Shown here one piece after another: positions 12,417 through 13,759 of a DNA stretch of 13,759 nucleotides. This DNA comes from a bacterium (lineage in GTDB: Bacteria; Bdellovibrionota_C; UBA2361; OMII01): assembly GCA_017853915.1 (NCBI GenBank), contig JAFMIS010000024.1, positions 1 through 13,759 on the forward strand, written 5' to 3'. The stretch's first letter is position 1. Each line of letters opens with the position of its first letter. A model generated the notes under the pieces. It was not told the origin of the DNA. It searched no databases and saw nothing but the letters and a program-made list of their open reading frames with translations. A program made the translations under genes and the position numbers.

Positions 12417-13759
12417 ATGGGAAAGAACTCACACAACATCAGCAAGGCTTCGGCCGAAGTATCGCAGACATCACCGAGCTGCTCTACTCCGGGGTGTGTC
12501 CAATCGGAGACAAACGACTGGTCTCGCTACTTCTCCGCAAAAGAGTGGGCGCTCTACTGTGGGGTTATTGTTCTGGGATTAATCCTCCGCTGGACGCTCC
12601 TTGATATGCGTCCATATCATCACGATGAGTCGTTGCATGGGATGTACGGTCGATACTTCTATGACTTCCCGAATTCCAACTTTTACAAATACGATCCGAT
12701 GCTCCACGGGCCCATGCTCTACAACTGTATGCGATTTATCTACGCCATGTTCGGCGATTCGCTGTGGGCCGCGCGTACCCCTGTCTGCATCATGGGCTCC
12801 TTGTTTATGCTCGTCCCTCTCCTGTATCGAGCGTACCTCAAACCCGCCACGACGCTCCTTCTGACCGGCGCGATTGCCCTCTCTCCAACCTTGATTTACT
12901 GGTCCCGGTTCTTACGGGAGGACTACTGGGTAATTTCGGGCATGCTATTTACTCTCTTCGGATTCACCATCGCCCGAGCGTCCTGGCGCCCCTTCTTTGT
13001 ATTGTTTGGGCTCACCATTCAGTGGTGCACCAAGGAAAACGTATTTGTGACCCTCGCAATATTCTTTGGATACTTGGCATTCGAGATGGTCTTTCAGCTA
13101 TTTATCAGGAAATCTTGGGATTTTCTCCTACAGCGCATCTCTGATTTTATCCTCAAACATATTCCGCACGTACTACTCGCCGTGGTCGCATGTGGCCTTG
13201 TGTACTCGTGGTTCTATGGAGCCGGGTTCCGCTATTCTCAAGGAATTATCGATGGACTTGGAGGAAAGGCGATCGACTATTGGGCGAAACACCACTCGAT
13301 GGAGCGAATCAAAGGCCCATTCAACTTCCATGTCTACGTCTGGGCCTGGTACGATCTGCCGATATTTGTCGCTTTCCTTGCCCATCTTGTGCTGTTCTAC
13401 CGTCGGGCCATACCGCAGATTCAATTTTGCGCTGGTGTCGTGCTCATGGCGATTATTCTGTCATGTGCGGTGACAGATGGAACAAAAATAGAACAGAGCA
13501 GCCTGTGGGCATTTTTTAAACTTAAAAATAAGATCGATATCGTAGGACTGTTTGTACTTTTGTTTCATGCTCCACTCGTTACGATTCAACACCTACTGCG
13601 CGGCGAACGGGGATTAGCAGCCACCGGCTACTTTTTTACCGCCACATTTTTTGCCTACAGCTACCTAGGAGAGAAAGTACCCTGGCTGTCGATGTACCCT
13701 CTGATTTTTGGTCTCCCGTACTTGGCGCTCTTCTTTCAGGATTATTTTGAGCGTTATCC
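12417..13759 (+). CDS. Agl23-like GT-C membrane glycosyltransferase, cut by the right window edge
   Basis: The frame from the ATG at 12417 is open for 447 codons to the window edge with no stop. The protein is strongly hydrophobic, with many membrane helices after a roughly 40-residue polar N-terminus. Conserved features are HHDES (68-72), the DE-type acidic motif of the first external loop of GT-C enzymes, then YDPMLHGP (92-99), SRFLREDYW (163-171) and EKVPWL (419-424). These match the family named flippase activity-associated protein Agl23 (TIGR03663), related to PMT/ArnT enzymes that use lipid-phosphate sugars. The start is 4 bases after the FAD gene, with GGAG overlapping that gene's end, so it is in the same operon. 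The upstream GT2 probably supplies its donor. The C-terminus lies outside the window, so soluble domains after the helices are unknown. Confidence 0.85.
   Translation, partial: MGKNSHNISKASAEVSQTSPSCSTPGCVQSETNDWSRYFSAKEWALYCGVIVLGLILRWTLLDMRPYHHDESLHGMYGRYFYDFPNSNFYKYDPMLHGPMLYNCMRFIYAMFGDSLWAARTPVCIMGSLFMLVPLLYRAYLKPATTLLLTGAIALSPTLIYWSRFLREDYWVISGMLFTLFGFTIARASWRPFFVLFGLTIQWCTKENVFVTLAIFFGYLAFEMVFQLFIRKSWDFLLQRISDFILKHIPHVLLAVVACGLVYSWFYGAGFRYSQGIIDGLGGKAIDYWAKHHSMERIKGPFNFHVYVWAWYDLPIFVAFLAHLVLFYRRAIPQIQFCAGVVLMAIILSCAVTDGTKIEQSSLWAFFKLKNKIDIVGLFVLLFHAPLVTIQHLLRGERGLAATGYFFTATFFAYSYLGEKVPWLSMYPLIFGLPYLALFFQDYFERY

Noticed and set aside
12601..13519. Several plus-strand open frames over the right-hand part
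   Set aside because: They are out-of-frame shadows of the long GT-C reading frame, which is open to the edge and shows family motifs.

Overview
The window looks like chromosomal DNA from a Gram-negative bacterium of moderate GC content. The evidence is a DevBCA-type envelope exporter with a periplasmic adaptor, an AmpG-like muropeptide-permease relative, an exported glutathione peroxidase and good AGGAG-type ribosome binding sites. The phylum cannot be fixed from the sequence alone. I saw no tRNA, rRNA, CRISPR array, transposase, integrase or other sign of a mobile element.

Layout. (1) 1-80: a possible 5' end of a minus-strand gene that leaves the window. (2) 258-578: a small exported protein with a DDDTL repeat, followed by a GC-rich hairpin. 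(3) 740-3538: a compact plus-strand operon encoding a DevC-like ABC permease, its ATPase and a DevB/HlyD-like adaptor. No TolC-type outer-membrane partner is in view. (4) 3539-3681: a convergent intergenic region with a candidate terminator for each direction. (5) 9631 down to 3682: a long minus-strand block. In transcription order it holds a zinc-ribbon/TPR membrane protein, an exported glutathione peroxidase, a type I glutamine synthetase with a strong intrinsic terminator, an AmpG/PAT-like MFS transporter, and an exported beta-rich protein translationally coupled to that transporter by an ATGA overlap. (6) 9632-9962: a divergent intergenic region unusually dense in inverted repeats. (7) 9963 to the right edge: a plus-strand glycan operon encoding a polyprenyl-phosphate-type GT2 glycosyltransferase, an FAD-dependent oxidoreductase of the amine-oxidase/UDP-galactopyranose-mutase superfamily, and an Agl23-like multi-pass GT-C protein that runs off the right end.

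How the genes may work together. The GT2 could load a sugar onto a lipid phosphate. The GT-C protein could use such a lipid-linked sugar on the outer face of the membrane. The FAD enzyme between them could modify a sugar or lipid intermediate. The ABC operon probably exports a lipid, glycolipid or small hydrophobic product. The MFS protein and its coupled exported partner probably act together in the envelope. The zinc-ribbon/TPR protein and glutathione peroxidase form a two-gene unit directly upstream of glnA, which has an AT-rich leader with its own inverted repeat. No part can be called a wholly new system from sequence alone. The glycan trio, its structured leader region and the coupled MFS/exported-protein pair are the parts most worth a second look.
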